A DNA stretch of 64,000 nucleotides from contig NZ_FNLO01000001.1 in NCBI RefSeq assembly GCF_900095735.1, forward strand, positions 256,837 to 320,836. Reading direction: 5' to 3'. The position numbers and the translations under genes are program-made. A model generated the notes under the pieces. It was not told the origin of the DNA, made no database searches, and worked only from the letters and a program-made list of their open reading frames with translations. Position 1 is the first letter of the stretch. Each line of letters begins with the position of its first letter. Shown in pieces: positions 37,801-47,267 of the stretch. Origin of the DNA: Chitinasiproducens palmae (GTDB lineage Bacteria > Pseudomonadota > Gammaproteobacteria > Burkholderiales > Burkholderiaceae).

Positions 37801-38786
37801 CCGTCGTGGCCGCAGGCCGGCTCAGTTCGATACAGGACGGCGGGCGCCAGGGCATGCGCCATCTGGGCGTCGGACGCAGCGGGGCGCTCGATCCGCTCGC
37901 GCTCGCGGTGGGCAATCTGCTAGTGGGCAATGCGCCCGATGCCGCGGGGCTCGAACTCACGCTGGGTCCGGTGGCGCTGCGCTTCGACCGCGCGGTGCGC
38001 TTCGCACTGACCGGCGCGGACTGGGACGCGCGGCTCGACGGCGAACCGGTGCACGCGTGGTGGGCCTACACCGCGCAGCCGGGACAGGCGCTCGTGTTGC
38101 GGGCGCCACGCGCCGGCATGCGCGCCTATCTGTCGGTCGCCGGGGGCATCGATGTGCCCGTCAAGCTCGGCTCGCGCAGCGTCGACTTCGCCGCGGGTTT
38201 CGGCGGCTTCCACGGGCGCGCGCTCAATGACGGCGATGCGTTGCCGCTCGGCGCGCCGGGCGACCAGGCCGGCGTCGGTCTCGAACGGCCGCCGATCGGG
38301 GTGAAGTCGCCGGCGCTGTGCCGTTCGCTGGCGCCGCGCGGCGGGGCAGCGCGCGACGACGTGCTGACGGTGCGCGTGCTGCCGGGTGCCGAATTCGAAC
38401 AGTTCTCGTGCGCGACGCGCGACGACTTCTGGCAGCAACGCTGGCAGATCACGCCGAACAGCAACCGCATGGGCTATCGCTTGCAGGGCCGTGGGCTGCA
38501 GCGCGAGCGAGACGACGACCTGCTGTCTCATGCGGTGTTGCCGGGAACAATTCAGGTGCCACCGGACGGACAGCCGATCATCCTGATGCGGGACGCGCAG
38601 ACGACGGGCGGCTATCCGCGCGCCGGCGCGGTCATCGGCGCGGATCTGTGGCGTCTCTCGCAGGCACGCCTGAATACCACGCTGCGCTTCGTCGAGGTCG
38701 ACGCCGCCGAGGCGCGCCACGCGTTGCAGGCGGTCGGCGACTATCTGCGTCAGGTGGCCGACGCGCTCGGGGAAGCGATGCGATAG
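37794..38786 (+). CDS. pxpC: 5-oxoprolinase subunit PxpC
   Basis: Subunit C (KipA-like, biotin-dependent carboxyltransferase fold) of 5-oxoprolinase, 330 residues. Characteristic segments are LSSIQDGGRQGMRHLGVGRSGALDP at the N-terminus, AYLSVAGGIDVP, LGSRSVD, VRVLPGAEFEQF, the SNRMGYRLQG block and ILMRDAQTTGGYPRAGAVI near the C-terminus. The ATG at 37794 lies inside the last codons of pxpB (seven-base overlap), so the two subunits are translationally coupled. Biotin is not used, despite the older family name. Confidence 0.95.
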   Translation: MLTVVAAGRLSSIQDGGRQGMRHLGVGRSGALDPLALAVGNLLVGNAPDAAGLELTLGPVALRFDRAVRFALTGADWDARLDGEPVHAWWAYTAQPGQALVLRAPRAGMRAYLSVAGGIDVPVKLGSRSVDFAAGFGGFHGRALNDGDALPLGAPGDQAGVGLERPPIGVKSPALCRSLAPRGGAARDDVLTVRVLPGAEFEQFSCATRDDFWQQRWQITPNSNRMGYRLQGRGLQRERDDDLLSHAVLPGTIQVPPDGQPIILMRDAQTTGGYPRAGAVIGADLWRLSQARLNTTLRFVEVDAAEARHALQAVGDYLRQVADALGEAMR

Positions 38787-38891
38787 CGCCGTGCAGTGGC
38801 AGGACATGCAGCAAACGACGGGGAGCGACGCCGGGCGGTCCAGCGCTGCCTGCGGTTCGGATTGACCTGTTTTCCGCGGTTTTAGCGCGTT

Positions 38892-38941
38892 ATCGCCTTC
38901 ATCGTCTTCATCGCCGTCATTGTCTTTACGCCTTCATCGGC
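38892..38941 (+). repeat. CTTCATCG-type simple repeat between pxpC and pxpA
   Basis: Imperfect CTTCATCG/CGTCATTG units repeat several times in the 195-bp gap. No function is evident. Confidence 0.6.
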
Positions 38942-38981
38942 CTCGGGCCGCTTGCCACGCTGGCTTCACGGAGTTCCGTTC

Positions 38982-39746
38982 ATGATGAGCATCGACCTCA
39001 ATGCAGATCTCGCCGAAGGCATCGGCGACGATGCGGCGCTGCTGCCGCTGGTCAGTTCGGCCAACATCGCCTGTGGTTTCCACGCCGGTTCGCATCAGTT
39101 GATGCGTCGCGCGGTTGAGCTGGCGATCGACAACCACGTCGCGATCGGCGCGCATCCGAGCTTCGACGATCGCGCGAACTTCGGCCGCAGCACCGTGGAG
39201 ATCGCGCCCGCCGACGCCTTCAGTCTCGTCGCGTATCAGGTCGGCGCACTGGCCGGCGTCGCGACCGCCGCCGGCGGGCGGCTCGCCCACGTCAAGCCGC
39301 ACGGCGCGCTGTACAACCAGGCCGCGCGCGACCGGCGCCTGGCCGAGGCGATCGTCGATGCCGTGCGCGGCGTGGATGCGTCGCTGGCCATCTTCGGTCT
39401 GGCCGGTGGCGAGCTAATCGCCGCCGCGCAGCGCGCCGGCATGCGTTCCGTCGACGAAGTGTTCGCCGACCGCGGTTACTGCGCGGACGGTACGCTGGTG
39501 CCGCGCAACCAGCCCGGTGCGTTGCTCGACAGCGAAGAAGAAGTGTTGCGCCGAACGCTCGCGATGATAGAGCGACGCGGTGTGCAGTCGATCGACGGCG
39601 CGTGGGTGCCGCTGCAGGTAGGCACGATCTGCCTGCATGGCGACGGCGCGCACGCGGTCGCCTTCGCGCGCCGTTTGCGGGCCGCGTTCGACGCCGCCGG
39701 GATCGCGGTGCGCGCGCCCGAATCCGTCGCAGTGGCGACGCCGTGA
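38982..39746 (+). CDS. pxpA: 5-oxoprolinase subunit PxpA (LamB/YcsF family)
   Basis: Subunit A of 5-oxoprolinase, 254 residues. Family features are SIDLNADLAEGIGDDAALLP at the N-terminus, SSANIACGFHAGSH, GAHPSFDDRANFGRS, LAHVKPHGALYNQ, EVFADRGYCADGTLVPR and TICLHGDGAHAVAFA. The ATG at 38982 follows GGAG by eight bases, and a second Met comes next. It lies 195 bp after pxpC, a wider gap than elsewhere in the operon. With PxpB and PxpC it completes the enzyme. Confidence 0.96.
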   Translation: MMSIDLNADLAEGIGDDAALLPLVSSANIACGFHAGSHQLMRRAVELAIDNHVAIGAHPSFDDRANFGRSTVEIAPADAFSLVAYQVGALAGVATAAGGRLAHVKPHGALYNQAARDRRLAEAIVDAVRGVDASLAIFGLAGGELIAAAQRAGMRSVDEVFADRGYCADGTLVPRNQPGALLDSEEEVLRRTLAMIERRGVQSIDGAWVPLQVGTICLHGDGAHAVAFARRLRAAFDAAGIAVRAPESVAVATP

Positions 39747-39844
39747 AGTGACCGAATCACATCGTCGACGCCGAGGCGTCGACGGTGCCGATGTCCCAGA
39801 AGCAGTCTCTCGTCGTCATCCTTCCTCAGCGGAGCGTGTTGTCC

Positions 39845-40567
39845 ATGACAGTGAACCTTTGGCCCATGATTGGCGTCGCGGTATTGATCGCAGGCTTTCT
39901 GCTGCGTTTCAATCCGATGCTGGTGGTCGCGATCGCCGCGGTGGCGACGGGACTGGCTGCCCCCCACACCGCAGTGGAAGTCCTCGCCGTGATCGGCACG
40001 GGCTTCGTGAAGACCCGCAACCTGCCGTTGATCATCCTGCTGCCATTGGCCGTGATCGGGTTGCTGGAACGCCACGGCCTGCGTGAGCGCGCGCAGGCCT
40101 GGATTGCCGGCATCCGCTCGGCCACCGTCGGCCGCCTGTTCATCGTCTACCTGTTCGCGCGCGAACTGACCGCCGCGGTGGGACTGACCGGACTGGGCGG
40201 GCATCCGCAGATGGTCCGTCCGCTGCTCGCGCCGATGGCCGAAGGTGCGGCCAAGACGCGTTACGGCGATGTTCCAGAGGCACTGCGCGAGCGCCTGCGC
40301 GCCTTCGCCGCCGCAACGGACAACGTCGGTCTGTTCTTCGGCGAGGACATCTTCGTCGCATTCGGCGCAATCGTGCTGATGGTGACCTTCCTGCACGAAG
40401 CCGGCATCGACGTCGCGCCGCTTCACGTCGCGGTCTGGGGCATCCCCACCGCCATCTGCGCGTTCCTGATCCATGGCTTCCGCATGTGGCGCCTCGACCG
40501 GCGACTCGATCGCGAGTTCGGCGCCGGCGCACGCATCAACGACCTTCCCAACGGAGACGGCAAGTGA
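39845..40567 (+). CDS. DUF969 membrane protein, probable 5-oxoproline transporter subunit
   Basis: Integral membrane protein of 240 residues with several helices, including WPMIGVAVLIAGFLLRF, PMLVVAIAAVATGLA, LPLIILLPLAVIGLLE and IVLMVTFLHEA. It carries the DUF969 signature IGTGFVKTRNLPL and a conserved VGLTGLGGHPQMVRPLLAPMAE. DUF969 and DUF979 genes recur as pairs beside pxpABC and pcp, which suggests a two-part transporter for 5-oxoproline or pyroglutamyl peptides. That role is inferred from gene neighbourhood. It overlaps the next gene by four bases. Confidence 0.85.
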   Translation: MTVNLWPMIGVAVLIAGFLLRFNPMLVVAIAAVATGLAAPHTAVEVLAVIGTGFVKTRNLPLIILLPLAVIGLLERHGLRERAQAWIAGIRSATVGRLFIVYLFARELTAAVGLTGLGGHPQMVRPLLAPMAEGAAKTRYGDVPEALRERLRAFAAATDNVGLFFGEDIFVAFGAIVLMVTFLHEAGIDVAPLHVAVWGIPTAICAFLIHGFRMWRLDRRLDREFGAGARINDLPNGDGK

Positions 40568-41520
40568 TTCTGTCGATCAATTATCTGTACTGGCTCGTCG
40601 GCATCATTCTGCTGGTCGTCTCGGGCATGATCCTGAGTGACCGCACGCATCCGCGTCGTTTCGCGGCGGGTGGCTTCTGGCTGATCTATGCGCTGATCTT
40701 CCTGATCGGCGACGTGCTGCCGCCGGCGATCGTCGGCGGCGCCGTGATCGTGATGGCGCTGATCGCCGGCTTCAAGGGCGTGACGGCGGGGCGGGAGCGC
40801 AGCGTGTCGCAGGCGGTCCGCGACGCCAGCGCCCGCCGTCTCGGCAACAAACTGTTCGTGCCCGCGCTGACGATTCCGGTCGTGACGGTCGTGCTGACCC
40901 TCAGCGCCGGCTATCTGGTCATCGCCGGCAAGCCGCTGCTCGATCCGAAGAACGTAACGCTGGTGGCATTCGGCGTGGGTTGTATCGTGGCGCTGATCGT
41001 CACCTGCCTGATGACGCGCGATACCGTCGGCCAATCGATGCGCGAGACGCGGCGTCTGGTCGATGCGCTGTCGTGGGCCGCGGTGCTGCCGCAGATGCTC
41101 GGCATGCTCGGTCTGGTGTTCGCCGATGCGGGCGTGGGCAAGGCGGTCGCCCACCTGACGACGACCTATATCCCGATGGACATGCGCGTCACCGCCGTGA
41201 TCGTCTACTGCGTCGGCATGGCATTGTTCACGATCGTGATGGGCAACGGCTTCGCGGCCTTCCCGGTCATGACCGGCGGCGTCGGCGTGCCGATCCTGTA
41301 CAGCGTGTTTCACGTCAATCCGGCACTGATGGTGGCGATCGGCATGTTCTCCGGCTACTGCGGGACCCTGATGACGCCAATGGCGGCAAACTTCAACCTC
41401 GTGCCAGCCGCGCTGCTGGAGCTGAAGGACAAGCACGGCGTGATCAAGGCGCAGATCCCGACGGCGATCGCGGTGCTGATTGCGAATATCGTGATCCTGA
41501 GCGTATTCGGCTTCGCCTGA
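40564..41520 (+). CDS. DUF979 membrane protein, probable 5-oxoproline transporter subunit
   Basis: Integral membrane protein of 318 residues with about nine helices, such as [40 protein letters not shown] and [19 protein letters not shown]. The helix-rich segment [17 protein letters not shown] and the block [19 protein letters not shown] are typical of DUF979. Translation begins at GTG 40564, inside the DUF969 stop region (GTGA overlap). The tight coupling supports a complex of equal amounts. Confidence 0.86.
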   Translation: MILSINYLYWLVGIILLVVSGMILSDRTHPRRFAAGGFWLIYALIFLIGDVLPPAIVGGAVIVMALIAGFKGVTAGRERSVSQAVRDASARRLGNKLFVPALTIPVVTVVLTLSAGYLVIAGKPLLDPKNVTLVAFGVGCIVALIVTCLMTRDTVGQSMRETRRLVDALSWAAVLPQMLGMLGLVFADAGVGKAVAHLTTTYIPMDMRVTAVIVYCVGMALFTIVMGNGFAAFPVMTGGVGVPILYSVFHVNPALMVAIGMFSGYCGTLMTPMAANFNLVPAALLELKDKHGVIKAQIPTAIAVLIANIVILSVFGFA

Positions 41521-41544
41521 GGGCGGGCCGCGCTGCCTGAGTGT

Positions 41545-41573
41545 GACCGGTGCCGGCGCCGCTGGCACCGGTC
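41545..41573. other. Perfect 10-bp inverted repeat between DUF979 gene and pcp
   Basis: GACCGGTGCC and GGCACCGGTC enclose a nine-base loop. No U-run follows, so it is not a classical terminator. It may block exonucleases or mark a rho-dependent end and so set differing levels of pcp and upstream mRNA. Confidence 0.5.
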
Positions 41574-41761
41574 GACTCGTGCGAATTCATGCCGGCCCGC
41601 CCTCACCGAAGGCCGGCCGGCGTTGCCGCCCGGCGCGCCGGTGTGGTTTCGACGACGTCGGGCGCGCGAAATCGCCGGTGGCGGCGCGCAGCGTGTCGTT
41701 GCATTCCGTCCCGGGCGCCCATCAAACGGCGCCTGCATCAATCGATGCCAAGGAGGCTTCG

Positions 41762-42415
41762 ATGACTGAGCAAATTGTCTTGCTGGCTGGCTTCGAGCCG
41801 TTCGAGAAAGAGCCCGTCAACGCGTCGTGGGAGGCAGCGCGCCTGCTCGACGGGCAGATGGTCGGCGGCGCGCGTATCGTCGCGCGTCAGTTGTCGTGCG
41901 TGTTCGACAAATCGCGCGAAGAACTGGGCGCCGCGCTCGATACACTGCGGCCTTGTCTCGTCGTGGCGGCGGGCGTCGCGGGCGGGCGCACCGAACTGTC
42001 GGTCGAGCGGGTCGCGATCAATGTCGACGACGCGCGCATTCCCGACAACGCCGGGGCTCAGCCCGTCGATCGACCGATCGTGGCAGACGGACCGGCCGCC
42101 TACTTCTCGACGTTGCCGATCAAGCGCGTGGTTCACGCAATGCGCGCCGCGGGGGTGCCGGCGGCGGTCTCGCAAACCGCCGGCACCTTCGTCTGCAACC
42201 ACATCTTTTATGCGTTGATGCATGCATTGGCCGGCCGGGACGACGCGCCTCGCGCCGGCTTCATCCATGTGCCTTACCTGCCGTCGCAGACCGCGGCGCG
42301 GCCAGGGGTGGCAAGCGTCTCGGTCGAGATCATTGCGACCGGCTTGCGCGTCGCCATCGCAGAGGCACTGCGACCCGGCCCCGATCTGGTCGAGACGGGC
42401 GGCGCACTGCACTGA
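41762..42415 (+). CDS. pcp: Pyrrolidone-carboxylate peptidase
   Basis: Cysteine peptidase of 217 residues that removes N-terminal pyroglutamate from peptides, releasing 5-oxoproline for the upstream PxpABC. Family features are [17 protein letters not shown] at the N-terminus, the glutamate region [14 protein letters not shown], the catalytic cysteine in [17 protein letters not shown] and histidine in [10 protein letters not shown]. The ATG is preceded by AAGGAGG. It is the last gene of the 5-oxoproline operon, 241 bp after the DUF979 gene. Confidence 0.96.
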   Translation: MTEQIVLLAGFEPFEKEPVNASWEAARLLDGQMVGGARIVARQLSCVFDKSREELGAALDTLRPCLVVAAGVAGGRTELSVERVAINVDDARIPDNAGAQPVDRPIVADGPAAYFSTLPIKRVVHAMRAAGVPAAVSQTAGTFVCNHIFYALMHALAGRDDAPRAGFIHVPYLPSQTAARPGVASVSVEIIATGLRVAIAEALRPGPDLVETGGALH

Positions 42416-42611
42416 GCACTGCCGCTTCGGCATCCTGGGCGGCGACCGCCGCGCAGTGGCGCGACGGGCGTCGCGCGTTGACGTTCCCCGCGCGAGACGA
42501 TGCGTCGTTACAATCGAAACTGCGCGGCAGCCGCCCAGCGGCCGCTCCAGACCGGTCTGCACCAGTTTGCACCCACTTGCGCCGACCGACCCGCCCCGAG
42601 GGAGCCGTTTC

Positions 42612-43142
42612 ATGTCCGATCAACCTTCCCATTCCACCTCAGACGATCCGTCGTCGCTCGACGCGGAGACGCTGGCTTTCGCCTCGCAGGTGTTCGATTG
42701 CGCGCGCCGCGGCGATGCCGCCGCACTGCAAGGCCTGCTGGCAGGCAACCTGCCGCCCAACCTGCGCAACGAGAGCGGTGACAGCCTGCTGATGCTGGCG
42801 AGCTATCACGGCCATCTGGACAGCACGCGCGTGCTGCTCGAAAGTGGTGCCGATCCCAACCTGAGCAATGCACGTGGCCAGACGCCGCTGGCGGGCGCTG
42901 CCTTCAAGGGCGACGTCGAGATGGTGCGCCTGCTGTTGGACTCCGGCGCGGACGTCGACGGCGCGTCGCCGGATGGCCGAACCGCGCTGATGATTGCCGC
43001 CATGTTCGATCGCGGCGAAATCGTCGACTTGCTGCTCGCGCGCGGCGCAAATCGCGACGCGCGGGATGCCAACGGCGTGACGGCACAAGCGGCCGCCGAG
43101 CACATGGGCGCGGTCAATGCCGTCGGCCGTCTGTCCAGTTGA
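42612..43142 (+). CDS. Ankyrin repeat protein
   Basis: Soluble protein of 176 residues without a signal peptide. After an N-terminal polar stretch come four ankyrin units, seen as GDAAALQGLLAGNLPPN, GDSLLMLASYHGHLDSTRVLLESGADPN, GQTPLAGAAFKGDVEMVRLLLDSGADVD and GRTALMIAAMFDRGEIVDLLLARGANRD. Such small bacterial ankyrin proteins are protein-binding and usually lack an enzymatic role. ATG 42612 follows GAGGGAG. It lies about 200 bp after pcp and could be co-transcribed. Confidence 0.9.
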   Translation: MSDQPSHSTSDDPSSLDAETLAFASQVFDCARRGDAAALQGLLAGNLPPNLRNESGDSLLMLASYHGHLDSTRVLLESGADPNLSNARGQTPLAGAAFKGDVEMVRLLLDSGADVDGASPDGRTALMIAAMFDRGEIVDLLLARGANRDARDANGVTAQAAAEHMGAVNAVGRLSS

Positions 43143-43284
43143 CGCTGATTCGGCGCGCACCGACGAGTGGCGTCGCTTTCTCCCAGTTCGGTTTATTCGG
43201 GACCGCACGAGTTGCCCACGAGTTGCCCACGAGTTGCCCTTGTCGCAAGCTTCAAGCGGCGCGCTGAATGGGTGACGACGCGGA

Positions 43285-43515
43285 TCAGTTCGGCTCATTG
43301 CCAGTCCCGTTTATCGGTCCGGTACGACGTGCGGGCCGACGCCATGCACGCGGCACGTACCACGCCAGCGCCAGCAGCGGACACGCGAGCCCGGTCCATG
43401 CGAGGTAGCGGCCAATCGCGCCGCCGGCCAGGGCGACGCACAGGCTGCCCAGGATCAAGCCAGCAAACACCACGGGCATGCGCCAAGCCCCGGCGGCGCG
43501 TTGGCGCGGCTTCAT
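43285..43515 (-). CDS. Small membrane protein of the siderophore uptake unit
   Basis: Predicted protein of 76 residues with two hydrophobic spans (MPVVFAGLILGSLCVALAGG and LAWTGLACPLLALAWYV) and a basic C-terminal tail. Its start overlaps the stop of the PepSY gene by four bases, so it is probably translated. Similar small membrane proteins follow PepSY reductases in siderophore loci (FpvH/FpvJ-like position). I do not recognise a defined family. Confidence 0.6.
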   Translation of the reverse strand: MKPRQRAAGAWRMPVVFAGLILGSLCVALAGGAIGRYLAWTGLACPLLALAWYVPRAWRRPARRTGPINGTGNEPN

Positions 43516-44750
43516 TGACGCTCCTCCGGCGGGCGGCGTATGTCCGCAGTCGGCCGGGACAGGGATCTACCCGCCGTGGCCTCGGACGCGGCCGGCCTTC
43601 GCTTCGCCAGCCAAAGATACAAGCCACTCGCCAATACGACGATGGTCACGCAGTCCAGCAACGCCCACAGCACTTTCATCGGCCAACCCGCATAGTCGCC
43701 GAAGTGCAGCGGCCGGGATGCTTCGAGCGCGATCAGATACCACGGTAAGCGCGCCACCTTGCTCACCGTCAGGTTGCGGGCGTCGACCAGCACGGGTACC
43801 AGCAGTCGTGACGTCAGCGGTGTCGTGCCGTGCATGTACACCGTATAGTGGTGACGGCTGCTGAAGAAGCTGCCGGGGAATGCGACGAACGAGGGTGTGC
43901 GGTCGGGCGTCGCGCGCCTGGCCGCCTCAATGGCGCCGCTCAGCGAGGCAGGGCGCACGACGGGCGGGGCGTCGCGGTAGGCGGACAACAGCATAGCGAG
44001 TTCCGTTTTCTGCCAGTGACCGAACAGCGGTGCGTCGAGCGTGTTCAGCATCCCGGTAGCCGCCATCAGGACGGCCCATGCCAGCGTCACGATGCCGAGC
44101 AGGTTGTGCAGGTCGAGCCAATGGATTCGGGCGCCGCGCGCGGCGCGCACCGTGCCGAACGCCAGCTTTGTCATGAACCGTCCGTACAGCACGGCGCCCG
44201 ACAGTAGAGACAGCAGAAAAAGCGCCCCGATCGCGCAGTAGATCACGCTACCCGTCAGGCCCAACAACATGTCGGTATGCAGTGTGAGTACGACCGTCAT
44301 GAGGCTGCCTTGGCGCCAATCCTTCTCGCTCCACGCACTGCCCAGGATGCGCCCGGCGTGCATGTCGATCGTCACGAGCCGGTTACCTCGCGCGACACCG
44401 GCTGGCGGGGCGAGATTCACCTTGAGTTTTGCATCGTCGTCATCGCTCCAGATCACGTATTGAACGCGTTCGTCGTGGTACTGCCGTGCCACGGCATCGA
44501 CGAGCCGATCGAGGTTGGCTGTTGCGATGCCGTCGGCGCCGTCGATCACCGCCGGCGTCGCTTCCGGTGCTCGGGAAGTGGTGGTGTCCAGCCATGCGTC
44601 GATTTCGTCGTGGAAAATCAGCGGCAAGCCGGTCAAACACAACAGCAACAGCAGGACCGCGCAGGCGAGGCTGCTCCAGGTGTGTACCGATTGCCAGATA
44701 CGGCGTGTGCGCGACTTGGCGGGCGGCCGCTTCGCCGCCGGCTTCACCAT
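43512..44750 (-). CDS. PepSY-domain membrane protein, probable siderophore-iron reductase
   Basis: Inner-membrane protein of 412 residues with PepSY-associated helices: an N-terminal helix in VHTWSSLACAVLLLLLCLTG, central helices after GSVIYCAIGALFLLSLLSGAVL and WLDLHNLLGIVTLAWAVLMAATG, and a last one in LLDCVTIVVLASGLYLWLA. Histidines lie close to the helices, as in heme-binding reductases. Homologues such as FpvG help remove iron from ferrisiderophores in the periplasm. ATG 44750 overlaps the TonB-receptor stop by seven bases, so the two genes are coupled. Reductase activity is family-based inference. Confidence 0.83.
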   Translation of the reverse strand: MVKPAAKRPPAKSRTRRIWQSVHTWSSLACAVLLLLLCLTGLPLIFHDEIDAWLDTTTSRAPEATPAVIDGADGIATANLDRLVDAVARQYHDERVQYVIWSDDDDAKLKVNLAPPAGVARGNRLVTIDMHAGRILGSAWSEKDWRQGSLMTVVLTLHTDMLLGLTGSVIYCAIGALFLLSLLSGAVLYGRFMTKLAFGTVRAARGARIHWLDLHNLLGIVTLAWAVLMAATGMLNTLDAPLFGHWQKTELAMLLSAYRDAPPVVRPASLSGAIEAARRATPDRTPSFVAFPGSFFSSRHHYTVYMHGTTPLTSRLLVPVLVDARNLTVSKVARLPWYLIALEASRPLHFGDYAGWPMKVLWALLDCVTIVVLASGLYLWLAKRRPAASEATAGRSLSRPTADIRRPPEERQ

Positions 44751-47152
44751 TGATAGCGCGCGCTGCCCAGCACGGTGCGGCGCGCCCCATAGAAGCACTT
44801 CGTCGCGGTTGCGCAGGAGGACACGAAGGTGCGGTCGAACAGGTTGTCGACGTTCACCGCGAGCCGCCAGTGTTGGCCGAGGTTGTAGTGCACGGCGGCG
44901 TCGAACAACGTGACGCCGGGTACGCGAAAGCTATCGGTCGCCGCGCCGTAGCTCGGGCCGACGTAGCGCACCCCCGCGCCGGCGCCCAGACCTGGCAGCG
45001 TCTGGCTCGGCAGCGTGTAGTCCAGCCACAGCGTGGCCATGTGCGTCGGAATCATCGCGGGCCGCTTGCCGACCGTACCGTCGTTCGAAGCCGTGACCAC
45101 GTCGTTCAGATAGGTGTACGACGCCACCATTCTCAAATTGCGCAGGGGTTCAGCGTGTGCCTCCAATTCCACGCCGCGCACCCGCACCTCGCCGGTCTGG
45201 ATGCTGAACAGCGGGTTCTGAGGGTCGGTGGTCAGCACGTTGCGCTGCTTGAGCTGGAAGATCGACGCGGTGAAAAAGCCGTTGAAGTTGCGCGGCTGGT
45301 ATTTCACGCCGGCCTCGTATTGCTCTCCTTTGGTGGGGACGAATGCGCGGCCGCCTGCATCGGTGCCGCTGGTCGGCAGGAACGAAGTCGCGTAGCTCAC
45401 GTATGGCGCGACACCATTGTCGAACAGGTACAGCAGCCCGGCGCGCCAGGTGAAAGCGTGATCGGCCTGCTTTGCCGTGGTGCTTGCCACCCGGTCCTGA
45501 GTCTGAGCGGTCGCCCAGTCGTTGCGTGCGCCCAGTTGCAGCGCCCAGCGCCCGAGCCGTATCTCGTCCTGGGCATAGACGCCGATCTGGTTATTGATCT
45601 GGTTGCTCGACTGGCTAAGCGCGGGTGTGACGATGTTCTGATAGTAAATCGGGTGGAGGATATCGAGCGTTGGTGCCGCGCCGGTGCCGAGCGCCATGCT
45701 CTCCGTGTAACGCTGCAGATCGACGCCGAACAGCACTGTGTGCCGAACCGGCCCCGTATCGAATTTCGCCTGTGCCTGGTTGTCGAGAGTCAGCGCGTCG
45801 CTGTGTTCGACGGCGCGAATCGCGCGACGCGTCAGCGTGTGGCCGTCGGCCGCCAGGCCGCTGGTATAGACCGACTCGTAGTCGGTGTCCATGTGCATGT
45901 AGCGAAAATTCTGGCGGACCGTCCAGACGTCGTCGAAGCGATGCTCGAACGCATAGCCAAATTGATACTGGGTCCGATCGAAGCGGTCGAAATTTGGATC
46001 GCCGTCGAAAAAATTAGTGGCTATGCGGCCGAAAGTGCTGGGCAAAACCGTGCCCACCGCCGGGAGGAAGCCGAAGTAACCGGCGCGCGGGTCGTGTTGA
46101 TAGTTTGCAAGCAGCGTCAGCGAGGTGTCGCGATCCGGACGGAACGTGAGCGACGGCGAGATCGACACGCGCTGTTCTCGCGCGAAGTCGGTTTGCGTGT
46201 CGCTGTCGCGCGCCACCCCCGTCAATCGGTACAGCACCGTGCCGTTTTGATCGACTGGGCCGCCGAGATCGAAGGCGCCTTGCCAGCGTCCATGGTTGCC
46301 GGCTGCCACGACGATTTCGTGTTGCGCATCGCTGGTCGGCCGCTTGCTGGTCAGATTGACCATGCCACCCGGGTTGATCTGGCCATACAGCACGGAGGCC
46401 GGGCCCTTGACGACTTCAACGCGTTCAAGGTTGTAAGGGTCGATTTGTGGTACGGCGTAATTGCCACCGAGCAGCCGAGTGCCGTCGAGATACGAGTAGT
46501 CGTAGTTCGCGCCGCCGCCGAAACCGCGATACGTGACCGTGTCATAGCGGCTGCCGCCGCCGCCGCGGTATTCCGACATGACGCCGGCGGTGTAGCGCAG
46601 TGCCTCGCGAACGCTCTGCACTGCCTGGTCGTCCATCTGGTCGCGTGTGACCACCGAGACCGATTGCGGTGTTTCGAGGAGCGGCGTGTCGGTCTTGGTA
46701 GCGCCGGCGCTGCGCGACGCGACGTAGCCGCGCACCGGGCCGCGCGCTGTCTCGGCAACGCCGGTTACCAACACAGGGCTGAGTTCGCCTTCGTTAACCG
46801 TCGCCGGCGCGGCGCTCGCGGCCACCCGAGCCAGCCGGTAGCCGCCGGTCTGATCGCGCAGCGCGGCTAGGCCACTGTCGGCCAGGATGGCGGCGAAGCC
46901 AGCATCCAACGCGTAACGACCGTGCAGCCCAGCGCTGCTGCGTCCCGCCGTTAGTGCGCTGTCGATCATCAGCAGCACGCCCGCCTGGCTGGCGTAGCGA
47001 TTCAAAACCTGATCGAGCGTGCCGGCGGCGATGTCATAGCGCTGGGTCGGGGTGCCTTGCGCGGCGGCGAGCGATGCTGACAGGCTGAAAGCCAGCAGCG
47101 GCGCGGCGAGCAGTTGGCGCGCCAGGGAGGAATGGGCGAGGCGAGTGGACAT
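44744..47152 (-). CDS. TonB-dependent ferrisiderophore receptor with signalling (STN) domain
   Basis: Outer-membrane transducer of 802 residues. After a signal peptide (ending SLAAA) comes an STN domain (about 35-115, RYDIAAGTLDQVLNRYASQAGVLL), then a TonB-box-like linker, a plug (ETPQSVSVVTRDQMDDQAVQ) and a 22-strand barrel ending VLGSARYQW. This is the FpvA/FoxA/FecA pattern in which the STN domain contacts an anti-sigma factor. It fits the FecR and FecI genes immediately upstream. Barrel features such as VKGPASVLYGQINPGGMVN are normal. The ATG at 47152 has AAGGA upstream. Substrate probably an exogenous siderophore, identity unknown. Confidence 0.92.
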   Translation of the reverse strand: MSTRLAHSSLARQLLAAPLLAFSLSASLAAAQGTPTQRYDIAAGTLDQVLNRYASQAGVLLMIDSALTAGRSSAGLHGRYALDAGFAAILADSGLAALRDQTGGYRLARVAASAAPATVNEGELSPVLVTGVAETARGPVRGYVASRSAGATKTDTPLLETPQSVSVVTRDQMDDQAVQSVREALRYTAGVMSEYRGGGGSRYDTVTYRGFGGGANYDYSYLDGTRLLGGNYAVPQIDPYNLERVEVVKGPASVLYGQINPGGMVNLTSKRPTSDAQHEIVVAAGNHGRWQGAFDLGGPVDQNGTVLYRLTGVARDSDTQTDFAREQRVSISPSLTFRPDRDTSLTLLANYQHDPRAGYFGFLPAVGTVLPSTFGRIATNFFDGDPNFDRFDRTQYQFGYAFEHRFDDVWTVRQNFRYMHMDTDYESVYTSGLAADGHTLTRRAIRAVEHSDALTLDNQAQAKFDTGPVRHTVLFGVDLQRYTESMALGTGAAPTLDILHPIYYQNIVTPALSQSSNQINNQIGVYAQDEIRLGRWALQLGARNDWATAQTQDRVASTTAKQADHAFTWRAGLLYLFDNGVAPYVSYATSFLPTSGTDAGGRAFVPTKGEQYEAGVKYQPRNFNGFFTASIFQLKQRNVLTTDPQNPLFSIQTGEVRVRGVELEAHAEPLRNLRMVASYTYLNDVVTASNDGTVGKRPAMIPTHMATLWLDYTLPSQTLPGLGAGAGVRYVGPSYGAATDSFRVPGVTLFDAAVHYNLGQHWRLAVNVDNLFDRTFVSSCATATKCFYGARRTVLGSARYQW

Positions 47153-47267
47153 CCAAGATCCTTTTCTGATCAGTTTGGAGAAGTGCTGCTCTCCTATCCC
47201 GCGCCTGATCGGAAAAGTGATACCGCATCTGCAAGTTTTTTTCGGGGCGCCCCTTACTCGGCGCCCT

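Noticed and set aside
41545-41573. Intrinsic terminator between DUF979 gene and pcp
   Set aside because: The hairpin is perfect but no U-run follows, so I list it only as an inverted repeat.
44429-46870. Plus-strand frame of 813 residues opposite the TonB receptor
   Set aside because: Antisense of a clear TonB receptor; no recognisable motif.
47238-47267. Terminator after fecR-like gene
   Set aside because: A GGGCGCC/GGCGCCC stem exists, but on the transcribed strand it is followed by A rather than U residues.
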